Shown here: in pieces, positions 20,561 through 32,685 of the stretch
How positions within the stretch are numbered: position 1 is the first letter of the stretch
Layout: each line of letters begins with the position of its first letter
Assembly: GCA_016800925.1 (NCBI GenBank)
Contig: JABCPU010000242.1
Coordinates: 1 to 64,000, forward strand
Reading direction: 5' to 3'
Source: Suillus spraguei
Lineage: Eukaryota > Basidiomycota > Agaricomycetes > Boletales > Suillaceae
DNA length: 64,000 nucleotides
Translations under genes and position numbers: made by a program
Notes under the pieces: model-generated
The model's input: only the letters and a program-made list of their open reading frames with translations
Database searches by the model: none
Told to the model about the DNA's origin: nothing

Positions 20561-23500
20561 ATGCCTCACTCTCCCCCAGAATCACCAACACTTCAGCCTG
20601 TTCAGGCACCACCTCCTTGGGATGACTTTCCTGACAATACTTACAAGCAAGACCAAGGCTCATTTGAGCCATTGCAACTCCCAAAACCATGGCAAGTTCA
20701 TGTTAAATGTTGGAGTGTCATTGAAACTATAGCTAAATATAAAAAATGCAGAGTCAAAATGACTACCTCAGGCAATGGCTGCCAAGGCAGGAATCATATC
20801 TGCATCACCTCCTGGATCGAGAAGCTCCACCAGAAGACAGGAGATGCATCATCTGCCACCAGGATGGGGTCTACAAATGTCAAGATTGTCTTGGCGAGCC
20901 TCTCTATTGCACGGGCTGTTGCAGGAGTCAACATCATTGCAATCCTTTCCACTGGATCAGTCAATGGAATGGTCAATTCTTCGAGCGGAGTTGTCTCGCT
21001 CATGTGGGACTCACCATACACCTCGGGCATGATGGCAAGCAATGTCCGGTGCTCACAGATAGGTGGGATTTGTTCGAAGGAGATGAACCTGAAGACCAGC
21101 TAGAGCCTGAAGATCTTCCGTCTGTGTCGGGACCTGATTTCCAGCTGAAGGAAAACACCATGGTCATCGTTGACAAGTCCAGAGTTCACTGCCTTGAGGT
21201 TTGATGCTGTGATTGTCCAAATGCCATGAGTCTGGACATTCAAATGTTCTGGCATGGATTTTTCCCTGCATCATTTAACAGGCCGAAGGCCGTGTTTACC
21301 TTCAGAGTGCTGGATGATTTTCTATTGGACAACCTTGAATGCGGCACCTCCGCGATGAACTATTACAGCAAGCTCCAGTGAATGACCTCGAGCATGTTTC
21401 CACACCTTGTTCCAGTAATGCTATTCTTGCTTCATCTAAAGGACATTATGTTGACAAAGGCCATGGCAAGGATCAATACAGAGAGCTCATGAGAGTCACT
21501 TGACAGTGGAGGCAGTTGAAGACCATGAAATGGCATGGCTATGGCCATTGTTCTGACATCCCGAATGCAGGAGATCTTGCATTATTTTGCCCGGCATGTC
21601 CTCAGCCTGGGATTAATGTATCATTGTCAGGGGATGAATCACTTGATGAGTGAGTCCTCTTCAATACCGAAGTGAACTCGGCGATGATAAGAACTCCAAG
21701 CTGGAAATACACCCAGTCAGTTGTGATGGACGGAAATTTCAAAGCCGAACACCTGCATCCCATTAATCCCCTCAATGAAGATGGCTTTCAGATGGGCTTG
21801 GATTCATGGTCAGAAAGGACAGGCATAAAATGCATCTTGCGGAGGCTGCTGACACAGTGGAAAAATTGAGCTGCAACAATCACTGGGCGGTCAATCAAGC
21901 AAATGCGGCACGGCACAAGCTCGAGTCCACAGGAATCGGGGGAGTTGCCTGCGCCTGGCACGGGTGCTTTGTCCCTCACTCAATGGTTGATTTTCAGAAA
22001 GGGGAAAGGCATGCCAAACATGCCATTCAACATTCACTAGTTGACCATGCATCATTTGCAGACAAATGAACATGGACTATGCCCTTTGTGAGGCTGCCCA
22101 GCACAACATGGAAGGCATTACCAGGGCTGTCACCTTCTATGACATCAACTGTCAATACAACAAGCACTTTCAGGTTCAGGTGGATTGAAGCCGATACCTT
22201 GACATGGTACCGGAACTGACCATCATTCCTGGAATTGGGTTGTGGCATGTGCATGGACATCAGGACAGTTGCTATGTCTGATATGCTTCGAATTTTATTG
22301 AAGGCATTGGCCGGATTGATGGAGAGATCATGGAGACCCTATGAGCACATCTCAACCTGATTTCCCCTGCCGCTCGGGGAATGTCATCCCCACACCAAAA
22401 GGAATGTCTTGATTATCAGATGAACGATTCCAATTTCTGCAAGATGATTTGCATGAAAAGGACTCTTTGCCGGAAATACAAGCTGGCGAAGAATGGCATC
22501 GCCAAAAGTGGCAAGGCTTTCGACAGACTCAATGAAGCTGCACCTGGCAATTTAAAGACAGAATGGTTAGCCAGCGAGATGGTCACTCAGTCCAGGATAA
22601 TCAGGGATCCTGCGGCGATGGATTTATATGAAATCAATATCAAGAAGGGTAAGTTGACATTCTTTGTCTCCATGGAGCTCCACATTCATTTTGCACTTAG
22701 CACCAAGCAAAAAGGAGATTGAGCTTAGACTACTAGAAGCGGGTAATGCCCGTCATGCAGCACCCTCTCGCAGATCTGTGGCAACATGGATATCCATTGG
22801 GTTGGCAATTGAAGAGGCTCAAATTGCATTGCTCATCGAGGTCTGCAGAATTGGAAGACAATCAACGGAGACACAGAGATTAGATATTGCCCAGCAACGC
22901 GATCGTCTCCAAGGCCAGATAGATGAATTCACTCGGTCTGCTCTTACGCATCTGGGAGAGGGATTTGATGCAGATGACGATCCTGATGACTTGAACATAG
23001 ATATTCTTGATGATATCGATGATGACCCGGCAGATTTCACCGAGACATGTGGACAAACTCACCTGAGCTCACCATAATTCCATTGCCATCAAACCTCGGG
23101 GTTGAACATTGCAGACACTGTATGGCAGAGGATCTGATTCCATTGGAGATGTTGCTTTGTGAAGGGCAGGCCAATGATGCCCTGCACAATCTCCGCATTC
23201 ACTTGTGCAACAAGGCTATCCTGTTCCAAACAACAGTTAGGCAAGCCAAATATCAAGCCCTGAAAACTCGAGCGTGGTCCCAGGTGACATCAGTGCAGCA
23301 GGCAGTATCCTTACATGCCAGTATATATACAAAAACCAGGAAGCAAATGATACAACTTGAGCCGGGGCCAGACCAGCTTCAGAAATATAAACCCCTGCTT
23401 CGCAAGCAGCTCAAAATCAGCACTGCTGTCGGCGATCCAAATGCCCGAGGTCAGCGAAATGAGTCCCTTGCTTGGTTCTGGTCAGTGGAAGTCGATATGG

Positions 23501-23861
23501 AGGGTCCAGAAAATTCGTGGAATGAGGAATGTGAGTTCGGGTATGCTTGATATATCCCGTGGTGAGCTGACAGGACCCATCCCAAGTTTACCGAGTTCAT
23601 TGGCTTCGGGCAAAGGCACTACGGGATCGATGGATGGAAGAAATATCATTGGTGCAATCAGAGATGGATTGGACGTGCAACTTTTTCTTGTGGAAGGCAA
23701 CCAAATGGGGTGCCCGGATGCAGGAATCATTGTTGAAACAACTTCCGGGTCATGCATGCTATGCCGGAAGGCAGTCTCAAATGTATTCCTTACTAGCTCA
23801 AGATGCACAGGCAGCATTTCAAGACCTGCAGCCCGCGTTGATTGATGGTGCACATGAATGA
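20561..23861 (+). pseudogene. KDZ (Kyakuja-Dileera-Zisupton) transposase with CxC2-type zinc cluster, arm 1
   Basis: Transposase of a large DNA transposon. Order: Pro-rich N-terminus; CxC2-type cluster (CIICHQDGVYKCQDC, CTGCCRSQHHCNPFHWI, then FFERSCLAHVGL and HLGHDGKQCP); the RNase-H-like core with VVMDGNF, TFYDINCQYNKH, LWHVHGHQDSCYV and RIDGEIMET; then the conserved helical C-terminal part ending at 23861. Introns at 22649-22700 and 23531-23586 fit GT-AG rules and restore the frame (FYRVHWLRAKALRD). TGA stops sit at conserved Arg positions (for example VHGHQDSCYV-stop-YASNF), and frameshifts occur near 21820. The element is therefore dead. The same stops occur in arm 2. Confidence 0.88.
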
Positions 23862-24032
23862 ATTTGTTTTGCTGATGAAACACATATTTGACACCCAAAC
23901 ATCGAGTCCTGGGAATTGTCTGGGTCAGCCCATGCTGGAGTTTGAATTTCTTATCCATCCATCAGTGACTCATATGATCACCTCTTCACCATCTGTCACT
24001 TTCATTGACAGCATCACACTCTTGCATTAGCC

Positions 24033-24834
24033 ATGCCTGAAACTCCTGCATCCACATCTGGCACTCCAAATACTGGACATCACTGGCAACCCATGAAGCT
24101 GAAACTTCAAGATATTTCTTGTACTTTGAATATGGCTGCATCGCGCATCCGCGTATGTATCTCTCAATATCAGATGGAGGCTGCTAACAACCCTCCCTCT
24201 TCTGCCCGGATCATGTACTGGAAGGCTGGGCTGCAATGGGAGATCAATGTAAGTCACTGATGACCAGATGACCAGCTGACTTTGGTGGGCAATGCTGAGA
24301 TTTCCAACAGACATTTGTTACTCCACTCCTGCAGTACTCAGCTGCAAGGAACATTGTTTCTATTGTTCCAAGCCCGGTCGCTCATATCCTGACATTGTAT
24401 CCCATGCTACCTGGAACACTGTTCCAGACAACATCTTTCCATCCCACCTATGTCAGTTTGATGATGTCACAACTCCGGGACATCCATCCCGGATTATTCC
24501 CAGCTATGATACTCTATGGTGGATGGGACACACTGAAATTCCGAATGAACCATGGCAATGGGGTCAAATCATGAGGTCGTGTGTCGCTCACTACCAGCAT
24601 TGGATGGAAAATGGAGTTGAGGATGATGGCTTGGTTCTTCCTGAGGAGGTAAATGACTCATCAGGCCCATCAGTGATGGGACTTAAGATGATTCAAGCAT
24701 GCCTGGTAGCATTGATGGAGGAGCAAGATGAGGGTATCCATGAGAAGATGGCAGAGGTGAAGATGTACACTGACATGCTACAGAGATTGAAGAGAGGCAG
24801 GGGAGTGGAGTCCTCTTCACTGTGTTTAGAATAG
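24033..24834 (+). pseudogene. G4, unknown KDZ-linked protein (arm 1 copy)
   Basis: Two exons: MPETPASTSGTPNTGHHWQP to LQWEIN, a 62-bp GT-AG intron (24249-24310), then TFVTPLLQYSAARNIVSIV. The arm 1 copy loses the frame near 24425 (ccagacaacatc, where arm 2 has ccaacacatc). The later part reads LCQFDDVTTPGHPSR, TLWWMGHTEIPNEPWQWGQ and a helical C-terminus. It lies 170 bp downstream of the transposase on the same strand. I do not recognise a domain. Confidence 0.5.
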
Positions 24835-25146
24835 GAAGGTCTTCATTTCATACATGATGTGAAATATTATATTCTGTCCAAATGATTGTCTTGACTCCTG
24901 AATATTTTGTTCCGGATGTAGAGTCCTAAATCCCAAATGCTGAGTGGCGAATGCCCGAGTGCCGAGGTACTCAGAGTTTGGGACTCAATTCATGGGACTC
25001 GACTTCCGAATGGCAAGATTGCCTCACATATTTCTGAGTGGCGAGTCACGAATCTTAGGTACCGAACCCCGAACCCCAAAATTGTGGACTACCGGATTTC
25101 ATGGTTTGGGGTTCAGCACTCAAGGTTCGAGACGAAATAGATATCT
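24835..25146. repeat. Subterminal repeat unit at the inner end of arm 1, no gene
   Basis: Contains words shared with the outer arrays, such as ccaaaattgtggactacc, ggggttcagcactcaa and gagacgaaatagatatct, in the same orientation as at 12810-12910. Homology with arm 2 ends near 25146. Confidence 0.7.
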
Positions 25147-25181
25147 GTGCGACGGTGCGGGGTTCAGCACTCAACATGTGT

Positions 25182-25547
25182 CTCACGTCTACAGGAGTTA
25201 CCACTAGTCCATGGCCTTCTTACCCCTTTAGCAGTACCGGCGGCATCCACACTTACCGCACACCATACCGACTGCCGCACCACGTTCCATGAACTGATGT
25301 CCTTCCATGTCCTTGCCACATCCGCATAGCTCCATTTGGTGCGTAGTTTGTTTCCTGTTCATTATCACTGATTCCACGGCAAGTGTTATTACATGTTGCC
25401 TCGTGCCGCAGCGCCTCGTGCTATGTTTACTTACGGCGGTTACTACACTCCAGCGCTACTGATCTCGCCTAGAGTATTCTGAGTACATATGAATTAGGAT
25501 ATAAGCACCGCGTACCCCACATGATAAAACACCTGATTTTACACCAT
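25182..25547 (-). repeat. Family C LTR, left part, split by chromovirus B
   Basis: Matches 7790-8160 of the complete family C LTR. The outer end is missing (homology begins at tctacagg). It continues at 33156 after element B. Confidence 0.85.
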
Positions 25548-26021
25548 TGTTACGAACTGGGGTGGCTTCACCAGCGACAGTGAAAAGACACAGACGGTCT
25601 GCTGGGAGTTCTTACAATGTTCAAAAGAGAACAAGGTGAAAGTACAAGGAACGCGTTCCGAGTACGATCAAGGGTTCAGCCTCAAGGATAAGTCCGAGAG
25701 GTATCCGCGAGAATAGAGACTAAGGCTAAGGAGTGCTTAGACTTAGAGACGATTCAAGACGACTTAGGTTGGAGACCTAAGCGAAGGAGATTCCAGGTAA
25801 AACCCAGTAAGATTAAAGTAGCGAATCTACTACAAGTACACTGTGCTTAAATAGGCCAATATGTGCGCACAGACCAAGCAATACGTGAGAATGTAAGTGC
25901 GTATCCGAAGAAGGAAGGCAACTATAGTACAGATGCGTTGAGCATGTGAGTCAGAGTCATGTTATGTAATATACAAGATAAATGGAGTAGAAAATGAATA
26001 GGGGCACGTACGATTGTAACA
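25548..26021 (-). repeat. 3' LTR of chromovirus B (474 bp)
   Basis: TGTTAC/GTAACA termini. It differs from the 5' LTR (32686-33155) at only a few sites, several of them single-base indels. Confidence 0.93.
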
Positions 26022-26024
26022 TTA

Positions 26025-26034
26025 CCCCCCTTTT
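26025..26034 (-). other. Polypurine tract of element B
   Basis: aaaagggggg on the minus strand, directly inside the 3' LTR, matching aaaagagggg of element A. Confidence 0.8.
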
Positions 26035-26039
26035 ACACG

Positions 26040-26056
26040 TAAAGTCACCGACTTTA
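26040..26056 (-). other. Hairpin upstream of the polypurine tract of element B
   Basis: taaagtc-ggt-gacttta on the minus strand: a 7-bp perfect stem with a GGT loop, overlapping the ORF3 stop codon. Element A has the same geometry with a different stem sequence at 10623-10639. Confidence 0.55.
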
Positions 26057-27519
26057 CTCATCTTGGTTCGCATAGTAAACGGGATCATCGCTAAACTCGT
26101 AGTCTTCATCAGCAACCGATCTGCTCATCATATACTTGGCTTCTTCAAGACCAGCGCGACGCTTAGAATCTTTCTTCTTTTCTCTTTGAATACGTTCATC
26201 GTCCAGTTGCTTTTCCCAAGCATGAAGTGCGTCGTAGAATCCCTCATCTTTCCAAGTTAACTCGAAGGGGGGAGGTCCAACTCGTTTGGGCAGTAGAGGG
26301 ATAAATGAGTAGGCGACCAATATCTGCAAACCTTGCACTGATATTCCGCACAATTCTTTTGACGATGTCCTAGTAATCCACAGACGCGGCATTTCATGTT
26401 CTCGTCAGGGTTGGAAGAAACTTTGCGTAAGGGAGACGGGGAAATGATGGCGTAGGACTAGTGGATCTAGCGCGCTTCTTTCCCTTCTTCTTCGTCATAC
26501 GTTTTAAGGCAAGGGTGTTCTGCCGCTTAAGCTGCGCTTGTTGGGCGGTGGATAACGTGTATGCCGATGCAGGGAGGTCTGGGGTAACTGCTCGTTCAGC
26601 AACCGCAAGAAGTTCGTTGGAGGACGATGAAGAAGTCATGCCAAAATCTTTTACTAAGACCGGTGAGACAGGATCCATCGGACCGAATGATGATGGGATA
26701 GTCATAGGAGGGTGGATATGAAGGTCGCGAAGTCGAGGACCGAGTGTTACCAACTCAGTGGGGGAGATACCTAATAGTTTAGCGGCCTCACACTGTTCCT
26801 CTGTGCAAGGTTCATATAGCCATGCTGGATGGTCATGGGTGCCCGTAACGGGGGTGATGACACTGATTGTTCTATCGGGGATGGTGTTCTAGGGGATGCA
26901 AGATCATCTTGCGTTTGTTGTAAGTCAGCGATGGCTTCTTCTACTAGATTTCTGGCTGCTCTGGTCTCAGCGACTGATTGCTGGATGGTGTCGACAACTG
27001 TGTTGGTGAGTTGCCCAATTCTTGCACAGCAGTGTATAGGCCAGTAAAGGCATCAAGATTAGAGTAGATGCGCGAAGAAGTGGGTGCTGGGATAGGAAGT
27101 GGCGCATCTCGTTGCGGAGAGGGAGGTCGAGCAACGCCTGCTCGACGTTCGGCAATGATGTGAATAGCTTCTTCAACATCATTTTTAAAAGAATCGGGAA
27201 GCAACAGCATAGCGTAAGCACGAATGCGTTTTTGGAGATGAATGAAACGGTGACGGAGTGTGATGTCTGTAGTTTCTTTGGCGGTGGCTTCGATAAGGGC
27301 TGCTGTGCGGATGATGTTGACGATGAGTCGAGCGGGGAAGGCACCTCTGTTGGTGAGAATTCTGTCAATTTCGAGGGCATGTCCCTCGCAGAGTATGGCG
27401 GCTTCGATATAGGATTGGTTATCGATTCCTGTGGTAAGGGTTCCGTATTGTTCTGCTTCAGAGTCGGAATCATTGGTGGCAACGGTGACGGGGGCAATGT
27501 AGGCAGTGGGGAAAGACAT
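26054..27519 (-). pseudogene. ORF3 of chromovirus B, tandem zinc-knuckle protein, frameshifted
   Basis: Starts at 27519 (MSFPTAYIAPVTVATNDSDS), 58 bp after the pol stop. The N-terminal helical region (LIVNIIRTAALIEATAKETT) aligns loosely with ORF3 of element A. A Pro/Ser-rich part follows, then a basic run (RMTKKKGKKRAR) and the zinc region at 26290-26391: CRVCGLLGHRQKNC and CKVCRYWSPTHLSLYC. Its 34-residue cysteine/histidine spacing is identical to that of A. The C-terminus (GFYDALHAWEKQL) also resembles A (SYYAALKKLEEAF). Three or more one-base indels, one in a run of six C, break the frame. No membrane segment is seen. Function unknown. Confidence 0.7.
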
Positions 27520-27576
27520 TTCGATATTTGTTGGTAGTTGATCAAGTGCTAATGCGGTTGATTGACTGGGGAATGA

Positions 27577-30500
27577 TCAGAGGGCGTGTTGCTTCTTATA
27601 AGCATTTAGGATTCGAGCGGAGTTCTTCAGATTCTTTTCTGGGAGCCATTCGTTATCTCCCGATGAGTATCCTTTCCACGAAACAAGATAACGTCGGCGA
27701 TTGCCAGTTCCCTTGTGCGAAAGGATCGCTTCAATTTCATATTCTTCTTCTTCTTCGATGATGTCAGGGGGTGGTTCAGGGAAATTCGGTCCGTGTACGT
27801 CTGTTTCGCTATAGGATGATAAGACAGAAGCATGGAACGTGGGGTGAATCTTCCACTGCGGTGGGAGCTGGAGCGTGAACGTGATGGGAGATAAGGCATC
27901 GATGATCGGGAAGGGTCCGTATCGTTTCGGAGCGAGTTTCTTTGATGGAAGCTTTAGTCTAAGATTGGCGGCAGATAACCAAACCTTATCTCCGATCTTC
28001 CATGGAGTGTACTTATCTCCTCGGGATCGTTCGGCCATTGTTTGCATTGCGATGTTATGACAAGCGATTGCCTCTTCTCTTATCTTCTGCAGAGATCGTA
28101 CTTGATCTTCTGCTGCGGGGACTGATGAATCGGGAATAAGATGGGGAATGGCGCGTGGTTCGTATCCCATCATCAAATAGAAGGGTGATGCGTTACGTGC
28201 ATCGTGTTTTCGGTGATTGTGAACGAATTCAGCGATTGGTAGATGTTCTACCCATTCTTCAGGGTTGTTACGGCAATAAATGCGAAGGTACGTTTCAAGC
28301 TCTTGATTGAGCCTTTCCGTTTGACCATCAGTCTGCGGGTGGTAAGCCGTGGATGGAGCGATGACGTAGTCAAGAAGTCGGGCAAGTTCCTTTGAGAAGC
28401 GAGATAGGAATTGCGGTCCTCGATCCGAGATAACTTTGTCATGGAGTCCAAATCGTCGGTAAACATGTTTTAAAAATAGCTTGGCCACACCTTCTGACGT
28501 GATAGTTTTCAAACAAGGGATAATAATTACCCCCTTCGTAAGGCCATGGTCTACCACGACCATGACACTGTCAAAGCCTCCAGAGACGGGGAGGTCGGTG
28601 ATAAGATCAACGGAGATCTGGGAGAACGGGCGAACAGCCGAAGAAGGAATAGGCGCAAGCGGAGGTCGAACGGGATGAGTATCCGCCTTCATTTGCTGAC
28701 AAAGGGCGCAACCTTCAACGTATTTCCGAATATAAGAGCCCATCGCGGGCCACCAAGCTTCCCGTTTGACGAGTTCTTCAGTTTTGAATCTACCGGGGTG
28801 TCCCGCGGTAGGATGATCATGATACCTTTTCAGGATATCGGAGCGATGCGCCGGAGGAATATAAGCGCGATTCTTAAAATAGAGGACGTTCTCCTCAATC
28901 TTCCAATCAGAGAGTGCCGATTTCATAGGAGGCAGGCACACGCCATCAAGGGCATCAGATGCCGTCTTGAAGACAGGGTCGTCGAGGGGGTCAGAGGATG
29001 ATAGCACATCCTTCAAGTCGGTGTCAATAAGACGAACGAATAGAGCGTCAGGGAGGAGGGTCTGGTCCTCGTTATCGTCTTTGCCAGAATCATAATCAGA
29101 CCGGCGGGATAGTGCATCCGGTACTGCTAATTTAGTACCTGCAACATGATGCAGTTCGATGTCGTAAAGAGACAAAATCAATTGCCAACGTGCTTGGCGA
29201 CGGGTGAGCTTCTGTGCACTTCTAAAGTATAGAAGATTCTTATGGTCGGTGAATACCAGGACGGGGTGCGGGTTTCCTTCGAGATAATGACGCCATTCGT
29301 TCAGTGCCCGGATCACGGCAAGGAGTTCCCTATCAAAGATCTGGTAATTGCGTTCTGCGGGGTTCAAGGACTGTGAAAGATATGCACATGGGTGATAAAC
29401 ACCATTTTCATCAGTCTGTAAAAGAACTCCGCCAGTTGCTACAAGCGAAGCGTCGGTAGCAATAGCAAATTGCGGGAGGGATCAGGATTACGGAGTACCG
29501 GTTGGGAAGTGAAGCGTCGTTTCAGTTCTTCGAAGGTGTCCATACATTCGGTTGACCATTCAAAGGCCTTATCCTTCTTTGTCAAGTCAATAAGGGGTCT
29601 GGCGATGTCAGAATAATGGGAAATGAACGTGCGGTAGAAGTTGCAGAAAACCGAGGAATGACCGAACATCTTTTACAGATTTCGGGATTGGCCATTCGGA
29701 GATTCCTTGGTCTTGGCGGTATCCATAGCAACTTGTCCGGGGCGAATTATCATTCCGAGGTATTCCACTTCTTCTGCATCGAAGGTGCATTTCTCCGGTT
29801 TCAAGAACAGATGTTCTTTCCTATTTTCATCAAAACTCGTCTGGTCCGTTCACGGTGTTCTGCCATTGTCGTAGAGAAAATCAGGATATCGTCCATATAG
29901 ATAACCATCCATCCTTCATTGATTTCTTGTTGAAAGGTGCGATTCATGTATGCTTGAAAAGTTGCTGGGGAATTGCAGAGGCCGAAGAACATGACGTTCG
30001 GTTCGAAAGGCCAAATTCCGTGTAAAAGCAGCTTTCCACCTATCATCAGGATGGATGCGAATATTGTTATAACCGGACCGGATATCCATTTTCGTAAAGA
30101 ACTGGCGTTATGAAGCGTGCGACAAGGGAAATAGGAGTGGAGCGGATATGCGTTCTTGACTGTCCAATCATTGATGTAGCGATAATCTTGACAGGGACGC
30201 AGTTCTCCACTTTCTTTCCCACAAAGAAGAAGCCACTGGCTTGAGGTGACTTCGATTCTGAGATAAACCTTTCGCAACGTTTTCATCGATAAACGTTTTG
30301 ACAGCAGCGCGTTCTTTTTCCGATAGCGGGTAGACCTTAGACGTCGAGGGATAAAACCGGGTTTGGTGTCGATCCGATGATCGATACCAGGGCGTTCGGG
30401 GGTAGTTTGTTCAGTCCGTCTTTAGCAAAGACGTCTGCGAAGTCGTGCAAATAATCCGGGACCAATTCTTCGAAGGATTTCTTTTTCTTTTCTTTCTCAT

Positions 30501-31545
30501 CCGTGGCGAATTCCTGAGCTTTGTTACTATATTTCGGAGGAGGGAGTGGATGTGGAGTAGGGAAGGATTGTTCGAGTTGGGAAGTTCCATCACGTGTCAA
30601 TGGTGTATCCATGGATACTTCTTCTATGATCCTCATGCTAATCCATCAGTGTCTATTCCACAAGAAATTCTCCATCTCCTAGTTCATACGAGGAAATTTC
30701 GCGTACTTCTGGTGCATGCCAGACGTCGTTCATGGTTCGAATTGGTCATCATCCTCGGTTGGGATCAACGAGGGCACGGGTTCTTCTTTATCGGGATTTC
30801 TTCAATTGAAGCTGAAAGAGTTTTCGGGGGAACGAAGAACTTGGATAGTTTCGGTACATTGGTGTTCGTCCTGGAGTTCTTCTTCCGGTTTCCTTTTTCC
30901 TGCTTCTGTTCTTCTATTGGCCGTTGCTCAATAGGTTCTTGTCCGGCCGATGCTCGGGTTCGTCTTATTCTTGCGCTTTTCTGCGCGAGGGATTGGTGAC
31001 ACTGCTCGCGGCAGTTGTACACGTGGAATAGGATCTATAGTACGTGGCATTCGTACTTCTGGCTCTGAGTTTTCTTGGTTCTCAGGAGCATCGATGGGAG
31101 ATGATGAATGGTTTTGGAAGCGGGAGTGTTGCCATCTAGTATGATGTTTGAATAGTCGGGGCAACCCGTTCTTCTCTCGGTCTTTATCCAGATCGGTTTC
31201 GATCTCGTCAGATTTCTCTGTCCGTGAAAGGACAAGCGTTTCAGCAGCCCAATCTATAATTGGGTTCATTGCTCGTAACCAAGGAATTCCAAGGAGGATT
31301 TGATCTCTCCTTCCTAGTTTGGTGATATTGAATTTTCCATACATGGTTCGATCGTCAATCTTGACCACTAGGAGGCAGTAATGCGTGATTGGTCCTCCTT
31401 TTATGAGAGTTCCATCTGCCGTTGTAACTCGAAATGGTTCCTTGAGTTTTCGTCGTGTGATTTGATGGAGTTTCACAAACTCTTCTGAGATGAATGTTCC
31501 TGCTGCTCCTGAATCGATAACAGCGGTGGTGTCGACGGATTTCAA
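27577..31545 (-). pseudogene. pol: Pol of chromovirus B: protease, RT, RNase H, integrase, chromodomain
   Basis: The protease begins near 31545 (TTAVIDSGAAGTFISEEF; catalytic DSG). The linker and N-terminal RT are broken by several one-base indels. RT still reads YMDDILIF at 29888-29899. From 29367 the frame is open to 27577 for 596 codons: RNase H (LVFTDHKNLLYF), the HHCC zinc domain (HPTAGHPGR, CALCQQM), integrase catalytic residues in ISVDLITDLP, VISDRGPQFL and AYHPQTDGQTERLNQELETY, and the chromodomain (RRRYLVSWKGYSSGDNEWLP). It is the best reference in this window for reading element A. Where A has stops, B has Arg. Confidence 0.92.
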
Positions 31546-31599
31546 ACGAGTACGCGAATGGAGGGTGATAGGGACCGAAGTTCTTTTCTTTCACCTACA

Positions 31600-32489
31600 G
31601 CGCGTACAAGTCTTAGTATTACATTGGGAGAAACATACGTCGAGTCTTTGTTTCTCCACATCAAAAATCCTCACAATCCGTCTCACGGTTTCTTCATCTT
31701 CTTCTTCTCCTTTGACTTCGGTTTGTCGGAGTGGGTCTTCTTCTTTCTGTCAGGACAGTTATGGAATGCGATGTCCTGTCTTTCTGCATCCGAAGCATTG
31801 CCCTTTCTTCATGCATTCGGATCTTTCCATGTCGGAGATTCGATCTACGACCATTGCGTTGGAATCACGGTTCGGAATATACCGTGCATTCCCGTAGTTC
31901 TTCTTCTTTTGTTGTGGACATGACGTGTCCTCATGGCATTAAGCCGATGATGGGCGTTGTCAATAGCAACGCATTGCAACACAACATCTCTGAATATCTC
32001 GGAGACATCTCCGTATTGAAAAGCTTTGTAAGGATACCCCAATTAAGACCATCTTGGAAGAACTGGATCTTCGTCGCGTTATCGGTGATATGAGCCTTGG
32101 CTGCAAGTGCCTCAAAGTCGGCACATAGGTATGAAGATCTCCAGTTCCTTGCTTGAGATCTCTAAGGCGTGTAAGCGCGGTCATTCTGGTATCCACTGGT
32201 TCGAATGCTTCTTTGAAGCTCTTCATAAAATCCACCATCGTCCCATAACCACTTTTTGTCCCGAAGTGTCGGTAGATTGGGCGTGTTCAGGAATTGTTCC
32301 TTCCAAGATTTGGCATTCTTCTCGTCATGAAGGATGTTATGTAGATGATTTCTGCTTGTCGGTGGTGTAAAGCTTTTCATTGATGTCAAAGTGCAGATTG
32401 CACGACTGGATAAACTCGCGAGAGTTATCACGATCTCCATCAAAACCAATCGGTTGACCGATCTTGTATTCGAATTCTTTGGTCGACAT
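31600..32489 (-). pseudogene. gag: Gag of chromovirus B, frameshifted
   Basis: Starts at 32489 with the same MSTKEFEYK sequence as element E. Segments in shifted frames include SFMTEKNAKSWKEQFL-like, VDFMKSFKEAFEPVDTRM and GDVSEIFRDVVLQCVAIDNA, followed by the zinc knuckle region near 31750-31810 (CFGCRKTGH). Compared with E, at least five single-base deletions scatter through it (for example gtcggcacatag against gtcggcgacatag). Few substitutions accompany them, an unusual pattern for ordinary decay. Confidence 0.85.
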
Positions 32490-32595
32490 GGTTGATGATT
32501 CTTCTGATGAGTTATACTTTCTTGGTGCCTACACCGCTGTCTTGCTGTCCGTCAGGGCTTTCTTCTGTCAGAGGGCTTCTCTTGACAATCTGCTC

Positions 32596-32611
32596 AGCGT
32601 ACGCGTACGCT
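32596..32611. other. 16-bp palindrome in the leader of element B
   Basis: agcgtacgcgtacgct, identical to 971-986 in element E. Confidence 0.6.
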
Positions 32612-32673
32612 AGTCTGCTGATCTAAGCGATCAGGGTTCGGGTCGAAGACTGGATAGTCGACGATCAAAATAG

Positions 32674-32684
32674 ACTTTAATCTT
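32674..32684 (-). other. Putative self-primer binding site of element B
   Basis: aagattaaagt on the minus strand is complementary over 11 bases to the LTR at 32946-32956, which lies 34 bases downstream of a TATTTAA box (32984-32990). Confidence 0.6.
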
Positions 32685-32685
32685 T

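Larger units (their letters stand above)
12352..25146. repeat. Giant inverted repeat, arm 1
   Basis: This segment is repeated in inverted orientation at 35596-50918. Between 14780 and 24850 the arms are colinear, with mirrored coordinates summing to about 60,735, and nearly identical (a handful of substitutions and one-base indels per kb by eye). Outside that core both arms have the same minisatellite vocabulary but different array lengths. Arm 1 ends next to a truncated family C LTR. It carries G1, G3, G2, a KDZ transposase and G4. Confidence 0.92.

Noticed and set aside
22649..22700. Frameshift in the KDZ transposase at this place
   Set aside because: It is an intron: gtaagt donor and cacttag acceptor restore the frame without a defect.
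27112..27537. 141-codon plus-strand frame in element B
   Set aside because: It is the complement of ORF3 on the minus strand.
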